Source: Ascidiimonas aurantiaca (GTDB lineage: Bacteria; Bacteroidota; Bacteroidia; Flavobacteriales; Flavobacteriaceae). Taken from it: a stretch of DNA of 64,000 nt. Below, piece by piece: positions 35,988-43,623 of this stretch. The translations under genes were made by a program, and so were the position numbers. The notes below the pieces were generated by a model. The model was not told where the DNA came from, made no database searches, and worked only from the letters and a program-made list of their open reading frames with translations. The stretch's first letter is position 1, and each line of letters starts with the position of its first letter. The stretch covers positions 62,001-126,000 of the forward strand of contig NZ_JBBEWR010000005.1 in NCBI RefSeq assembly GCF_037646345.1, in the 5' to 3' direction.

Positions 35988-37166
35988 TTATGAGTTTATG
36001 TGGTGATGTATGGCACTTTGAGTGGCCAGTAGTTTAATGAATCCTTTAGCTTCATTGGATGTCCAACCGCTATGTGTTTCTCCGTAACTTCCGTAGGCGG
36101 CACTCATAAGATCATGAGGAGATTGAATACCATCTACAGTAAAACGATACGGGTAGAGGGTGAGATATACTTCTCCTGTGACATTTTTCTGAGTATCGGC
36201 CAGAAATGCTTCTATATTTCTCATAACTTCATCCAGATACTGCCCTTCATGCAAAAGGGTACCATACCAGTTACCTAAATATTCTTTGTGCTGCTGCTGC
36301 CATTTGGTAAGTACATGTTTTTCAAGGGCATGGTGCGCTTTGATGATCAATAAGGGGGCAGCGGCTTCAAAACCTACCCGTCCTTTAATGCCTACAATGG
36401 TATCTCCTGTATGAAGGTCTCTTCCAATCGCATAAGGAGATGCTATTTCATACAACTTTTGAATTAAATGGGCCGGCGAGCCTTTTTCATCATTCACTTT
36501 TATGAGCTCTCCTTTATGAAAACTAAGGCAAAGTTTTTGAGGATCATGTGCCGAAAGCTTACTGGGGTAGGCTTCTTCAGGTAACGGAAGGTGAGACGAA
36601 AGAGTTTCTGCGCCTCCTACACTGGTTCCCCAAAGGCCTTTGTTAATAGAGTATTTGGCTTTTTCCCAGGTGGTTCTAATACCTTTTTGATTGAGGTATG
36701 CAATTTCTTCTTCTCTGGACAGTTTTTGATCTCTGATAGGTGTGATAATTTCTATATCCGGCGCGAGTATCTGAAAGATCATATCAAATCGTACCTGGTC
36801 GTTTCCCGCACCGGTACTGCCGTGGGCTATGGCATTTGCATTAACTTTTCGAGCGTATTTTACAATTTCAAGTGCCTGTATAATCCGCTCGGCACTTACT
36901 GAAAGAGGATAGGTTTGATTTCTGAGTACGTTGCCAAACACAAGATATTTTACCACGTTTTCATAAAAAGCATCTACCGCATCAATGGTTTTAGCGGTAA
37001 AGGCCCCCATTTTCAGTGCTTTTTCAGAAAGATGCTTTTGCTCTTCCACGTTGAAACCTCCCGTGTTTATGGCAATGGCATGTACTTCATACCCGCTTTC
37101 AGAAAGGTATTTTACGCAATATGAGGTGTCCAGGCCTCCACTATAAGCCAATACTAATTTTTTCAT
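35988..37166 (-). CDS. argG: Argininosuccinate synthase
   Basis: The 392-residue protein has the PP-loop VLAYSGGLDTSYCVKYL at the N-terminus, HGSTGAGNDQVRFD near residue 115 and a C-terminal SPHDLMSAAYGSYGETHSGW. It joins citrulline and aspartate using ATP. Its ATG overlaps the preceding GNAT gene by 4 bp. Confidence 0.95.
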   Translation of the reverse strand: MKKLVLAYSGGLDTSYCVKYLSESGYEVHAIAINTGGFNVEEQKHLSEKALKMGAFTAKTIDAVDAFYENVVKYLVFGNVLRNQTYPLSVSAERIIQALEIVKYARKVNANAIAHGSTGAGNDQVRFDMIFQILAPDIEIITPIRDQKLSREEEIAYLNQKGIRTTWEKAKYSINKGLWGTSVGGAETLSSHLPLPEEAYPSKLSAHDPQKLCLSFHKGELIKVNDEKGSPAHLIQKLYEIASPYAIGRDLHTGDTIVGIKGRVGFEAAAPLLIIKAHHALEKHVLTKWQQQHKEYLGNWYGTLLHEGQYLDEVMRNIEAFLADTQKNVTGEVYLTLYPYRFTVDGIQSPHDLMSAAYGSYGETHSGWTSNEAKGFIKLLATQSAIHHHINS

Positions 37167-37792
37167 GATAAATCCTTTTTGTTTTCTTTTTTAAGAAAGA
37201 GGGTTTGCTTGATGCTTTTTAATCTTTTTAGAACCTTACCGTTATAGCGGTGTTTGGGTGTTTTTTTCTTTTTGGCAGGGTCGTATAACATTCCGGTACA
37301 CAGGCACATTTTTCGTTCGGTTCGGGTTAAAATATCAAAGTTTTTACAGGTTGCGCACCCATTCCAAAAGGAATTGTCACTGGTAAGCTCTGAAAAGGTT
37401 ACCGGTTCATAACCCAGTTCATAGTTTATTTTCATAACGGCCAGCCCCGTGGTAATGCCAAATATTTTGGCATGAGGGAACTTGCTTCTGGAGTGTTCAA
37501 ATATTTTTTGCTTAATACGTTTTGCAAGGCCCTGGCCCCGGTAATTCGGATGCACAATAAGTCCTGAATTGGCAACAAAACGATCGTGTCCCCAGGCTTC
37601 TATATAACAAAAACCGGCAAAAACGGTGCCGTCCAGTGCAATAACGGCATTACCGTTTTCTATCTTCTGAATAATGTACTCCGGAGTTCGCCTGGCAATA
37701 CCGGTACCTCTCTGATTTGCAGAGTTTTCTATGGTTTCACATATAATATCGGCATAACCTATATGTGATATGTTAGCAACTGTAACCAACAT
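37163..37792 (-). CDS. GNAT acyltransferase heading the arginine operon (candidate N-acylglutamate synthase)
   Basis: The 209-residue protein has the acyl-CoA loop VHPNYRGQGLAKRIKQKIF (RGQGLA at 85-90). After the GNAT core it has a Cys set C146-x2-C149 and C163-x-C165 that could bind a metal, then a Lys-rich tail. As the first gene of a complete operon that lacks any other argA or argJ, it is the best candidate for the first step, acylation of glutamate. Acetyl versus succinyl donor is not determined. It follows the Arg-rich leader ORF by 93 bp and overlaps argG by 4 bp. Confidence 0.85.
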   Translation of the reverse strand: MLVTVANISHIGYADIICETIENSANQRGTGIARRTPEYIIQKIENGNAVIALDGTVFAGFCYIEAWGHDRFVANSGLIVHPNYRGQGLAKRIKQKIFEHSRSKFPHAKIFGITTGLAVMKINYELGYEPVTFSELTSDNSFWNGCATCKNFDILTRTERKMCLCTGMLYDPAKKKKTPKHRYNGKVLKRLKSIKQTLFLKKENKKDLS

Positions 37793-37885
37793 AATTACTG
37801 AAAAAATTAAGTTTTAAAAAGAATGAAAGTTTTCTGGAAAATTACTGAGCCGGACTCACCTGAGCTCACAAACGAAAGTACACCC
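37793..37885 (-). promoter_or_regulatory. Leader RNA between the Arg leader peptide and the first arginine gene
   Basis: Reading leftwards after the leader stop there are several short alternative pairings. One is TGAG/CTCA around a TCCGG turn (near 37843-37855), followed by a short T-run. Another is a GGTGAGTCCGGC block (37849-37860) that can pair with GCCG and GCC inside the Arg codons. This is the layout expected of an attenuator, but no single long GC-rich terminator stem is obvious by eye. Confidence 0.45.
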
Positions 37886-37984
37886 TTACGGGCGACGGCG
37901 GCGGGGGGTAGTATTATATACAAAGGCAAACCCTGTCGCTGTAGTTGCGATAAAAGGTGTAAGTATGTAATTGCCTGTTTGCAT
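37886..37984 (-). CDS. Arginine leader peptide (putative attenuator ORF)
   Basis: A 32-codon reading frame on the minus strand starts ATG CAA at 37984 and stops TAA at 37886. Its end reads N-T-T-P-R-R-R-R-P-stop: four consecutive Arg codons (CGC CGC CGT CGC) at positions 28-31. It lies between a -7-like promoter element and the first gene of the arginine operon. Classical amino-acid attenuators use just such a run of codons for the regulated amino acid close to the leader stop. The GC-rich codon block stands out in an A/T-rich gap. A stem CGCCC-GTAA-GGGTG forms over the last Arg codon, the Pro codon and the stop, with a GNRA-type loop. The function is inferred from sequence and position; the coding frame itself is certain. 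Confidence 0.78.
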   Translation of the reverse strand: MQTGNYILTPFIATTATGFAFVYNTTPRRRRP

Positions 37985-38023
37985 ATATTTTATTTGGAGC
38001 TTTTAAACTCCTGATTTGAACCA

Positions 38024-38057
38024 CAAAGATTATAAAAATATTTTTAATGAGAACAAA
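38024..38057 (-). promoter_or_regulatory. Candidate promoter of the arginine operon
   Basis: On the minus strand TTTG (38054-38057) and AATCTTTG (38024-38031; 7 of 8 to TANNTTTG) are separated by 22 nt, slightly longer than the usual 19-21. Transcription would start near 38016, about 32 nt before the leader ORF and about 225 nt before the GNAT gene. Confidence 0.5.
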
Positions 38058-38073
38058 CCGAAACAAATTTTAT

Positions 38074-39408
38074 CTAAAAAAGTAATTTTTCCTGAGGTTT
38101 TTTAAACATTTCATATAAAAACAGTACATAAATTACGATATATTCTATGCTTAGTAGTAAGTAACTCTCTTTAAAATCGGGCTGTGAATATGCAAAGTAG
38201 CTTAAAGGCACTAAAAGTGTCCACCAAACGGTAAAACGGTATTTTGTGAAAATACTTAAAACCAACGGAGTAGCGAGATACCAGGGGTGCACTACAGAGG
38301 CGGTGAAAAAATACAATGTAGAAGCTATAAGCATACTTTTAATGAGAGAGTCCATACTCTTATTGTTGCGAAAGAGAGCCATGCCTACAATGGTAAGAAG
38401 GAGAACACCTGAAGTGATCTTGCCAATAACTTGTATCATATTATATCCTTTCCACTGAAAACCTATTTCACGTAACACATAATATATGCTGGCATTAAAT
38501 TCAAAATTGTTAAACCAGAGAGCTATGGTTTCTGAGTATGAATCTATGAAGGTATGTGAAAAAAAAGGCAGAAATGATATGATTACCACTCCTATAGTTA
38601 CCGTATAATAGGCCAGCGCTTTTCGCCAACCCAGTACCTGTAAAAAGAGGGGAAGGAGCATAAGGGGCAGCAGCTTAACCGATATGGAAAGAGCCAGTGT
38701 ACATGCAGAAAGAACCCATTTTCTTTTTTGTAACAGGTATAATGCGGTGACAAGGAAAAAGATCATAACACCTTCAAAGTGAAGATTTCCTGTTAGCTCA
38801 ATAAGTATAAACGGATTGAGTATATAGATAAAAATATAGTGAACGGGTAAGCGCAGGTTTTGAAGCAGTTTGTATCCGAAAAACAATGTGCCGGCATCTG
38901 CAAGTATTATGAGTATTCGCATGGTGACTATTGCTCCGGGAATGGAATTTCCTGAAAATACTGCAGCGAGCCAGAAGCAAAATTGGTTCACGGGAGGGTA
39001 ATTAGTATAGTGGCTGGCACTTAATGACCCCATACCTTCAAACAGTTCCTGTGCCTGTGGTATGGAGAGATTGCCTGTTGCCATAATATCTTCGGGCAGA
39101 TAGAGATATGGATTGTAGCCTGCAAAAAGCATGCGGCCATCCCAGATAAAGCGGTAAAAGTCCTGCGATAAATCTGGGACAGTAAACAAGAAAATCAACC
39201 TGAACAGCAGTGCGGTAACCACCAGAAAGGTAATCTCCCCTTTCTGTAAACGCAGTATCCAGTAAAACAGAAGAAAGAGACTTCCGTAAATACTTATGAG
39301 TTTGAGGAATTGCGTTCTTTCCAGATCATACCCAAAAATAATATACAATACTAGACTTATCAGCACCATAAGAGTTGGAAATACGCGGTATTTCCAAAAA
39401 GGGTGCAT
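38074..39408 (-). CDS. GT-C-fold polytopic glycosyltransferase (mannosyltransferase-like)
   Basis: The 444-residue membrane protein has about 11 helices. The acidic loop after helix 2-3 (PDLSQDFYRFIWDGRMLFAGYNPY) is typical of GT87/PIG-M-like enzymes that use polyprenyl-phosphate sugars. SIYYVLREIGF and VVHPWYLATPLVL are further family-like stretches. It is the last gene of a three-gene glycosyltransferase operon and starts at the stop of the preceding gene. Donor and acceptor are unknown. Confidence 0.78.
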   Translation of the reverse strand: MHPFWKYRVFPTLMVLISLVLYIIFGYDLERTQFLKLISIYGSLFLLFYWILRLQKGEITFLVVTALLFRLIFLFTVPDLSQDFYRFIWDGRMLFAGYNPYLYLPEDIMATGNLSIPQAQELFEGMGSLSASHYTNYPPVNQFCFWLAAVFSGNSIPGAIVTMRILIILADAGTLFFGYKLLQNLRLPVHYIFIYILNPFILIELTGNLHFEGVMIFFLVTALYLLQKRKWVLSACTLALSISVKLLPLMLLPLFLQVLGWRKALAYYTVTIGVVIISFLPFFSHTFIDSYSETIALWFNNFEFNASIYYVLREIGFQWKGYNMIQVIGKITSGVLLLTIVGMALFRNNKSMDSLIKSMLIASTLYFFTASVVHPWYLATPLVLSIFTKYRFTVWWTLLVPLSYFAYSQPDFKESYLLLSIEYIVIYVLFLYEMFKKPQEKLLF

Positions 39409-40892
39409 CAGGCTTTCGAGGTTAACGATTTATAGAATACGAACCCAAAACCAAGAAAAAGCATGAAATGAAAAGGGAAAAGTCCGAAGTCATTTAAAGG
39501 CACTGCACTGTACATTCCAAACAGGAAATACAACATTAGAATTGCTTCCAGCAGGGTGTTGGCCGATATATTTTTCCGAATATATTTATTGCCTTTCCAT
39601 GAATCAGTAAGGTTTTTGATATTGAACTTGGGTGTTCTTACAAATTCACTTCTTTTGCCAATATGCCCTTCCAGAACGGCTACTGAGTTATGAAGAGAAA
39701 AGCCCATAGCTACTGAAAAGAACGTAAAGAACATACGTATGTAATCGATAAAATTATCAAAGCCGCCTCCCTGAATGTTACGATAGGTGTACCAATAGCA
39801 AATAAATAGTATGATGGTACTGGCAATAAAAAAGCTGGTTACATCAAAAAACCATGCCAGATGCCCAAAAGAATTTTTAATATACAACATGGGAATACTT
39901 AGCAGGGCTACGGTAAGTACACATAGGAACATGGTGCTGTTAAGAAGGTGTAATACCCCATGAAGCCTGGTTTTAAGAGGAATATTTTTAGTAGTGAGTA
40001 CTTTCCAAACCATTTTTCTGAAGTTTTCGGCTCCTCCTTTGTTCCAGCGAAACTGTTGAGAGCGCGCTGCACTGATCACTACGGGTAATTCTGCAGGGGT
40101 TTCTACATCTTCCAGATATTTGAATTTCCAGTTTTTGAGTTGTGCACGATAGCTTAGGTCGAGATCTTCGGTTAGCGTATCTCCTTCCCAGTTACCGGCA
40201 TCTATGATGCACTCTTTTCTCCAAATACCGGCTGTACCGTTAAAATTAATAAAATGCCCTTTTGAATTACGTCCTACCTGTTCCAGTGTAAAATGCGCAT
40301 CCAGGGCAAAGGCTTGTATTTTGGTAAGGAGGGAATAATTACGATTAAGGTGCCCCCATCGGGTTTGTACTACTCCTATTTCGGGATCCTTAAAGTAGAT
40401 TACGGTCTTTTTCAACCAATCGGGATCAGGAAGAAAATCGGCATCAAATATGGCAATAAACTCTCCTTTGGCTTTGGTAAGGCCTTCTTTGAGTGCACCG
40501 GCTTTAAAACCTATTCTGTTTTCTCTTCGAATATGCAAAATATCGAGTCCGGTTTTACGTAACTCTTCTATTTTTGCGGCGGTATCTTCTACAGATTCAT
40601 CGGTAGAATCATCTAGTACCTGTATCTCGAGCTTATTAGTAGGGTACTCTAATTTAGAAATATTTTCAAGTAAACGTTCAACTACGTATAACTCGTTGTA
40701 AATAGGCAACTGTATGGTTACATGGGGTATTTCCCGAGGATCCATCAAGTTGAATTTGGGGGCTTCGTCATCACGTCTTTTAAAGCCAAGGTAATTAATA
40801 AGTAAGTTTAATTGGGCGAGACTGTAAAAGAAGATGAGTAGTAATGCCGTACTGTATATGGCAATGATAATATAAGAAATGATAAGGTTCAT
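39408..40892 (-). CDS. Processive-type GT2 membrane glycosyltransferase (cellulose synthase-like)
   Basis: The 494-residue protein has an N-terminal membrane segment, then a GT-A domain with EIQVLDDSTDESV, the DxD in IAIFDADFLPDPDWL, the TED in DTLTEDLDLSYR and a QxxRW motif in RSQQFRWNKGG. It ends with about four C-terminal helices. All D,D,D,QxxRW residues of GT2 synthases are present. It follows a DPM-like GT2 with no gap and shares its stop with the GT-C gene. It probably extends a polymer or glycolipid; the product is unknown. Confidence 0.88.
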   Translation of the reverse strand: MNLIISYIIIAIYSTALLLIFFYSLAQLNLLINYLGFKRRDDEAPKFNLMDPREIPHVTIQLPIYNELYVVERLLENISKLEYPTNKLEIQVLDDSTDESVEDTAAKIEELRKTGLDILHIRRENRIGFKAGALKEGLTKAKGEFIAIFDADFLPDPDWLKKTVIYFKDPEIGVVQTRWGHLNRNYSLLTKIQAFALDAHFTLEQVGRNSKGHFINFNGTAGIWRKECIIDAGNWEGDTLTEDLDLSYRAQLKNWKFKYLEDVETPAELPVVISAARSQQFRWNKGGAENFRKMVWKVLTTKNIPLKTRLHGVLHLLNSTMFLCVLTVALLSIPMLYIKNSFGHLAWFFDVTSFFIASTIILFICYWYTYRNIQGGGFDNFIDYIRMFFTFFSVAMGFSLHNSVAVLEGHIGKRSEFVRTPKFNIKNLTDSWKGNKYIRKNISANTLLEAILMLYFLFGMYSAVPLNDFGLFPFHFMLFLGFGFVFYKSLTSKA

Positions 40893-41606
40893 CTATTTTA
40901 TGCTGTATTTAAAAATCCAACCAAGTATTTTTATGGCAGCAAAGATAGTACCTTTTATGGTTCCTGAAACTTTTGAGACCCCAATTCTTTTTTTATAATG
41001 AACAGGTATCTCTGTATAAATTAGTTTTTTACGCAGGGCCTTGAGTTGCATTTCTACGGTCCAGCCATAGGTTTTGTCTTCCATTTCAAGGGCGAGTAGC
41101 TGGTGATATTTAATGGCACGAAACGGCCCCAGATCTGAAAACCGTGCTCCAAAAAATAATCGCATTAAGTTGACCGCCAGCCAATTTCCAAAGATTTGTT
41201 GAGGGGTCATAGAGTGTTTTTCCCGTAGCTCTTTTTTTCGGGCTCCAATTACAAGATCTATATTCTGTTCAATAATGGGCTGTACAATTTTAGTAAGTTC
41301 TTCGGGATAATCGGAATAGTCTCCATCAAGAAAAACCACTATATCCGGTTTTTCGGTTCGGCCGGCAATATACTCCATACCTTTCAGGCAGGCGTGACCA
41401 TATCCTTTTTTATTCTCGCTAAGTACGGTAGCACCGGCAGCGCGTGCCACTTCTTCGGTGTTATCGGTAGAGTTGTTACTCACCACAATCACTTCATCTA
41501 CAATAGGAGGGATCTCTTTTATAACATGTGCTATGGAGTTCTCTTCATTAAAGGCCGGAATAATTACTTTGATACGGTTATTTGAGGTGTGATAGCTTGT
41601 TTTCAC
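40893..41606 (-). CDS. GT2 glycosyltransferase, dolichyl-phosphate-mannose-synthase-like
   Basis: The GT-A domain begins KVIIPAFNEENSIAHVIKEI and contains the DxD in VVFLDGDYSDYPEEL. The end of the core has KTYGWTVEMQLKAL and a basic stretch HYKKRIGVSKVSGTIKG. Such enzymes load a sugar on a polyprenyl phosphate, which would feed the GT-C enzyme at the end of this operon. GTG 41606 gives a compact 237-residue protein. The frame is open to another GTG at 41699, which would add about 31 residues unlike the family, though a -7 box further upstream would allow it. Confidence 0.82.
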   Translation of the reverse strand: MKTSYHTSNNRIKVIIPAFNEENSIAHVIKEIPPIVDEVIVVSNNSTDNTEEVARAAGATVLSENKKGYGHACLKGMEYIAGRTEKPDIVVFLDGDYSDYPEELTKIVQPIIEQNIDLVIGARKKELREKHSMTPQQIFGNWLAVNLMRLFFGARFSDLGPFRAIKYHQLLALEMEDKTYGWTVEMQLKALRKKLIYTEIPVHYKKRIGVSKVSGTIKGTIFAAIKILGWIFKYSIK

Positions 41607-41699
41607 TTTTAAAACTTGTATAATCGGTCTATTGCCCGACCTTTTTGCTATTATTATACTTTTCTGCTTTGTGTAGTTCGCCTTTTTATAAAAGCCCAC

Positions 41700-42003
41700 T
41701 ATCTTTTATATTTACTATTGTGCAGTGCCCTTTACTTTTCAAATTTCTATTAGGCTGGCAAAAATACCAATAATTCTCTTTTACATGGCGAACATAAGGT
41801 CTTTCCTGTTTTTTTATTATTGATACCAACACCTTATCTTATTTTTTCAAACCATTCTCAAAATAGATATCCCTATAGGTTTTTTCCCAAAACGGGAAGA
41901 TATTGTAGTAAAAAAAGCAAAAGTAATAAGGCTGGAAACCTAAAGTACATGAGTGTAACGGTATTGTTTAATACGTTTTCTACAGGCATATTCCTGACGA
42001 ATT
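41700..42003. other. Intergenic region with a promoter for the glycosyltransferase operon
   Basis: About 300 bp without a convincing gene. On the minus strand TATTTTTG (41759-41766) matches TANNTTTG perfectly and would start transcription near 41751. No good -33 element is seen. A 65-codon plus-strand frame overlaps the end of the polyferredoxin gene and has no family features. Confidence 0.5.
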
Positions 42004-43596
42004 TTATTTATTATTGACAAGATCCATAAGATCTACATCATTTCCCAGAAGAATCTCATTACTGTCTATTCTTCCTTTCTGGCTGCCATTCTCCAGTTTT
42101 AATACACCTCTGGGACATACGGCAGAGCAGATACCGCAACCTACACAGGAAGAACGTACTATATTTTCTCCTTTTTGGGCATAGGCTCTTACATCAATAC
42201 CCATTTCACAATAGGTAGAGCAGTTTCCGCAGGAAATACATTGCCCGCCGTTGGTGGTGATCCTGAATTTTGAAAAAAGCCGTTGCTGTAACCCTAAAAT
42301 AGCGGCCATGGGACATCCAAACCGGCACCATACACGACTACCCAAAAGGGGATAGAAACCTACCCCGATTACTCCTGAGAAAGCCGCACCAATACCAAAG
42401 CCATACCATTCACGTAGTTTGTAGCTGCTTACAAACAAGATATTCTTATTGTTTGAAAAATAGTTTACCAATATAACTCCTGCAATTACAGCACCTATGG
42501 CACCCATAGTAAAAAGGGCATCCTTATCAAGTGCTTTTCGCTTAAAAATATAAATAGCACTCAGAAGAAGTACTAAAAAAACAACTACTCCCCAGATAAA
42601 CTGGCTGGCGGTGATAATACTTAAGGCGCTGTTTTTTCCGTTTAAAAATGAATAGATTACTGCTATTGTCATGACAAATGCAAATACCAGTACCAGATGT
42701 ATGGACCAGCGTTCAAACTTCCATACATTCATTTTTTTGCTGGAAAGCTGGCGAAAAGGATCGCCTGCTGTTTCAGCAAGTCCGCCACAGCCACAAACCC
42801 AGGAGCAATACCAGCGTTTTCCATAAAAATAGGTGAGTATAGGAGAGATAATGAAAATAAGGGCCAGGCCAAAAATAAGCATAAACATGCCCAGATTTCC
42901 ACCGTTCAGGAGGTTTTTAAGGTGCCAGTCATAGAAAAAATCATAATCCAATGGCCACATGTTCTTCAGGTCTTTTCCAAAATAGGCTTTATCCGGATTC
43001 AGTTTTTCAAGTATCTCAGGTATCAGGAAAGCAAATCCCAATTGAAAGAACATGACTGAGAGGGTCCGTATCAACTGATAACGATTATGGCGGTACTTCA
43101 GAATAAATTTGTAACCCAAAGCGAGAATGGCAATGGTGTAAAGGGTACCATACACAAACCACTGGCTGGCAGCATGGCCATTGAGTACATAACTTAAAGG
43201 ATCAAAAAAACCGATGATACCCGTATTGGCACCCTCTGAGGCAAGGCCCAGATATTGGGGAAACCAGTACAGTACTACGTAAAAAGCAGTAAGGACTATA
43301 CCAATGATCCAGCCCCAAAAACCTGCATTCGATACGCTTTTAAACCATACACCATTATTTTTAATCCCGGGAGGGTGCTTAAGGTACAGACGATGGGAGT
43401 ATAGTATCGTTCCTGCAAATATGAGTACTATGGAAAGGGTTAACCATAGGGCCTTATCGGGGAAATCAACATTTAAAAGGGCCAGTGCCATGATAAATAA
43501 ACCGGAGATTCCCATAGCTAATGCTGCCTTTTGCACCCAGTCGGCTCCGGCAGGGTGTGGCTGCGCAACAGAAAAGCTTCTATCTATATTGTTCAT
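42004..43596 (-). CDS. Membrane polyferredoxin (NapH/NosR/CcoG-like 4Fe-4S protein)
   Basis: The 530-residue protein has about ten to twelve hydrophobic helices. Two membrane-side Cys motifs (WYCSWVCGCGGLAE and VWCRFGCPMAAILG) are followed by two ferredoxin-type clusters, CISCGNCSTYCEMG and CVGCGICSAVCPRG, near residues 450-505. The layout is that of membrane electron-transfer proteins such as NapH/NosR. It probably passes electrons between the quinone pool or membrane donors and an unknown partner. The FAD/NAD oxidoreductase 27 bp upstream in the same direction is a plausible partner. No nitrate or nitrous-oxide reductase genes are nearby. Confidence 0.83.
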   Translation of the reverse strand: MNNIDRSFSVAQPHPAGADWVQKAALAMGISGLFIMALALLNVDFPDKALWLTLSIVLIFAGTILYSHRLYLKHPPGIKNNGVWFKSVSNAGFWGWIIGIVLTAFYVVLYWFPQYLGLASEGANTGIIGFFDPLSYVLNGHAASQWFVYGTLYTIAILALGYKFILKYRHNRYQLIRTLSVMFFQLGFAFLIPEILEKLNPDKAYFGKDLKNMWPLDYDFFYDWHLKNLLNGGNLGMFMLIFGLALIFIISPILTYFYGKRWYCSWVCGCGGLAETAGDPFRQLSSKKMNVWKFERWSIHLVLVFAFVMTIAVIYSFLNGKNSALSIITASQFIWGVVVFLVLLLSAIYIFKRKALDKDALFTMGAIGAVIAGVILVNYFSNNKNILFVSSYKLREWYGFGIGAAFSGVIGVGFYPLLGSRVWCRFGCPMAAILGLQQRLFSKFRITTNGGQCISCGNCSTYCEMGIDVRAYAQKGENIVRSSCVGCGICSAVCPRGVLKLENGSQKGRIDSNEILLGNDVDLMDLVNNK

Positions 43597-43623
43597 TTTT
43601 CTTCTTTCGTTATAAGTTTGATT

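Noticed and set aside
37895..37910. GC-rich block seen as simple low-complexity sequence
   Set aside because: Read on the minus strand it is the in-frame Pro-Arg-Arg-Arg-Arg run of the leader peptide, so it is explained by coding.
37981..38010. Possible ArgR box in the arginine control region
   Set aside because: Only loose TGCAT-A/T-rich similarity; no symmetric site of the known ARG-box form could be found by eye.
37823..38014. 63-codon plus-strand frame in the arginine leader region
   Set aside because: It runs opposite to the leader ORF and promoter, has no family features, and its Arg/Ala-rich part is only the complement of the Arg codon block.
41820..42017. 65-codon plus-strand frame between the glycosyltransferase operon and the polyferredoxin gene
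   Set aside because: It overlaps the end of the polyferredoxin gene on the other strand and has no motif or promoter; probably chance.
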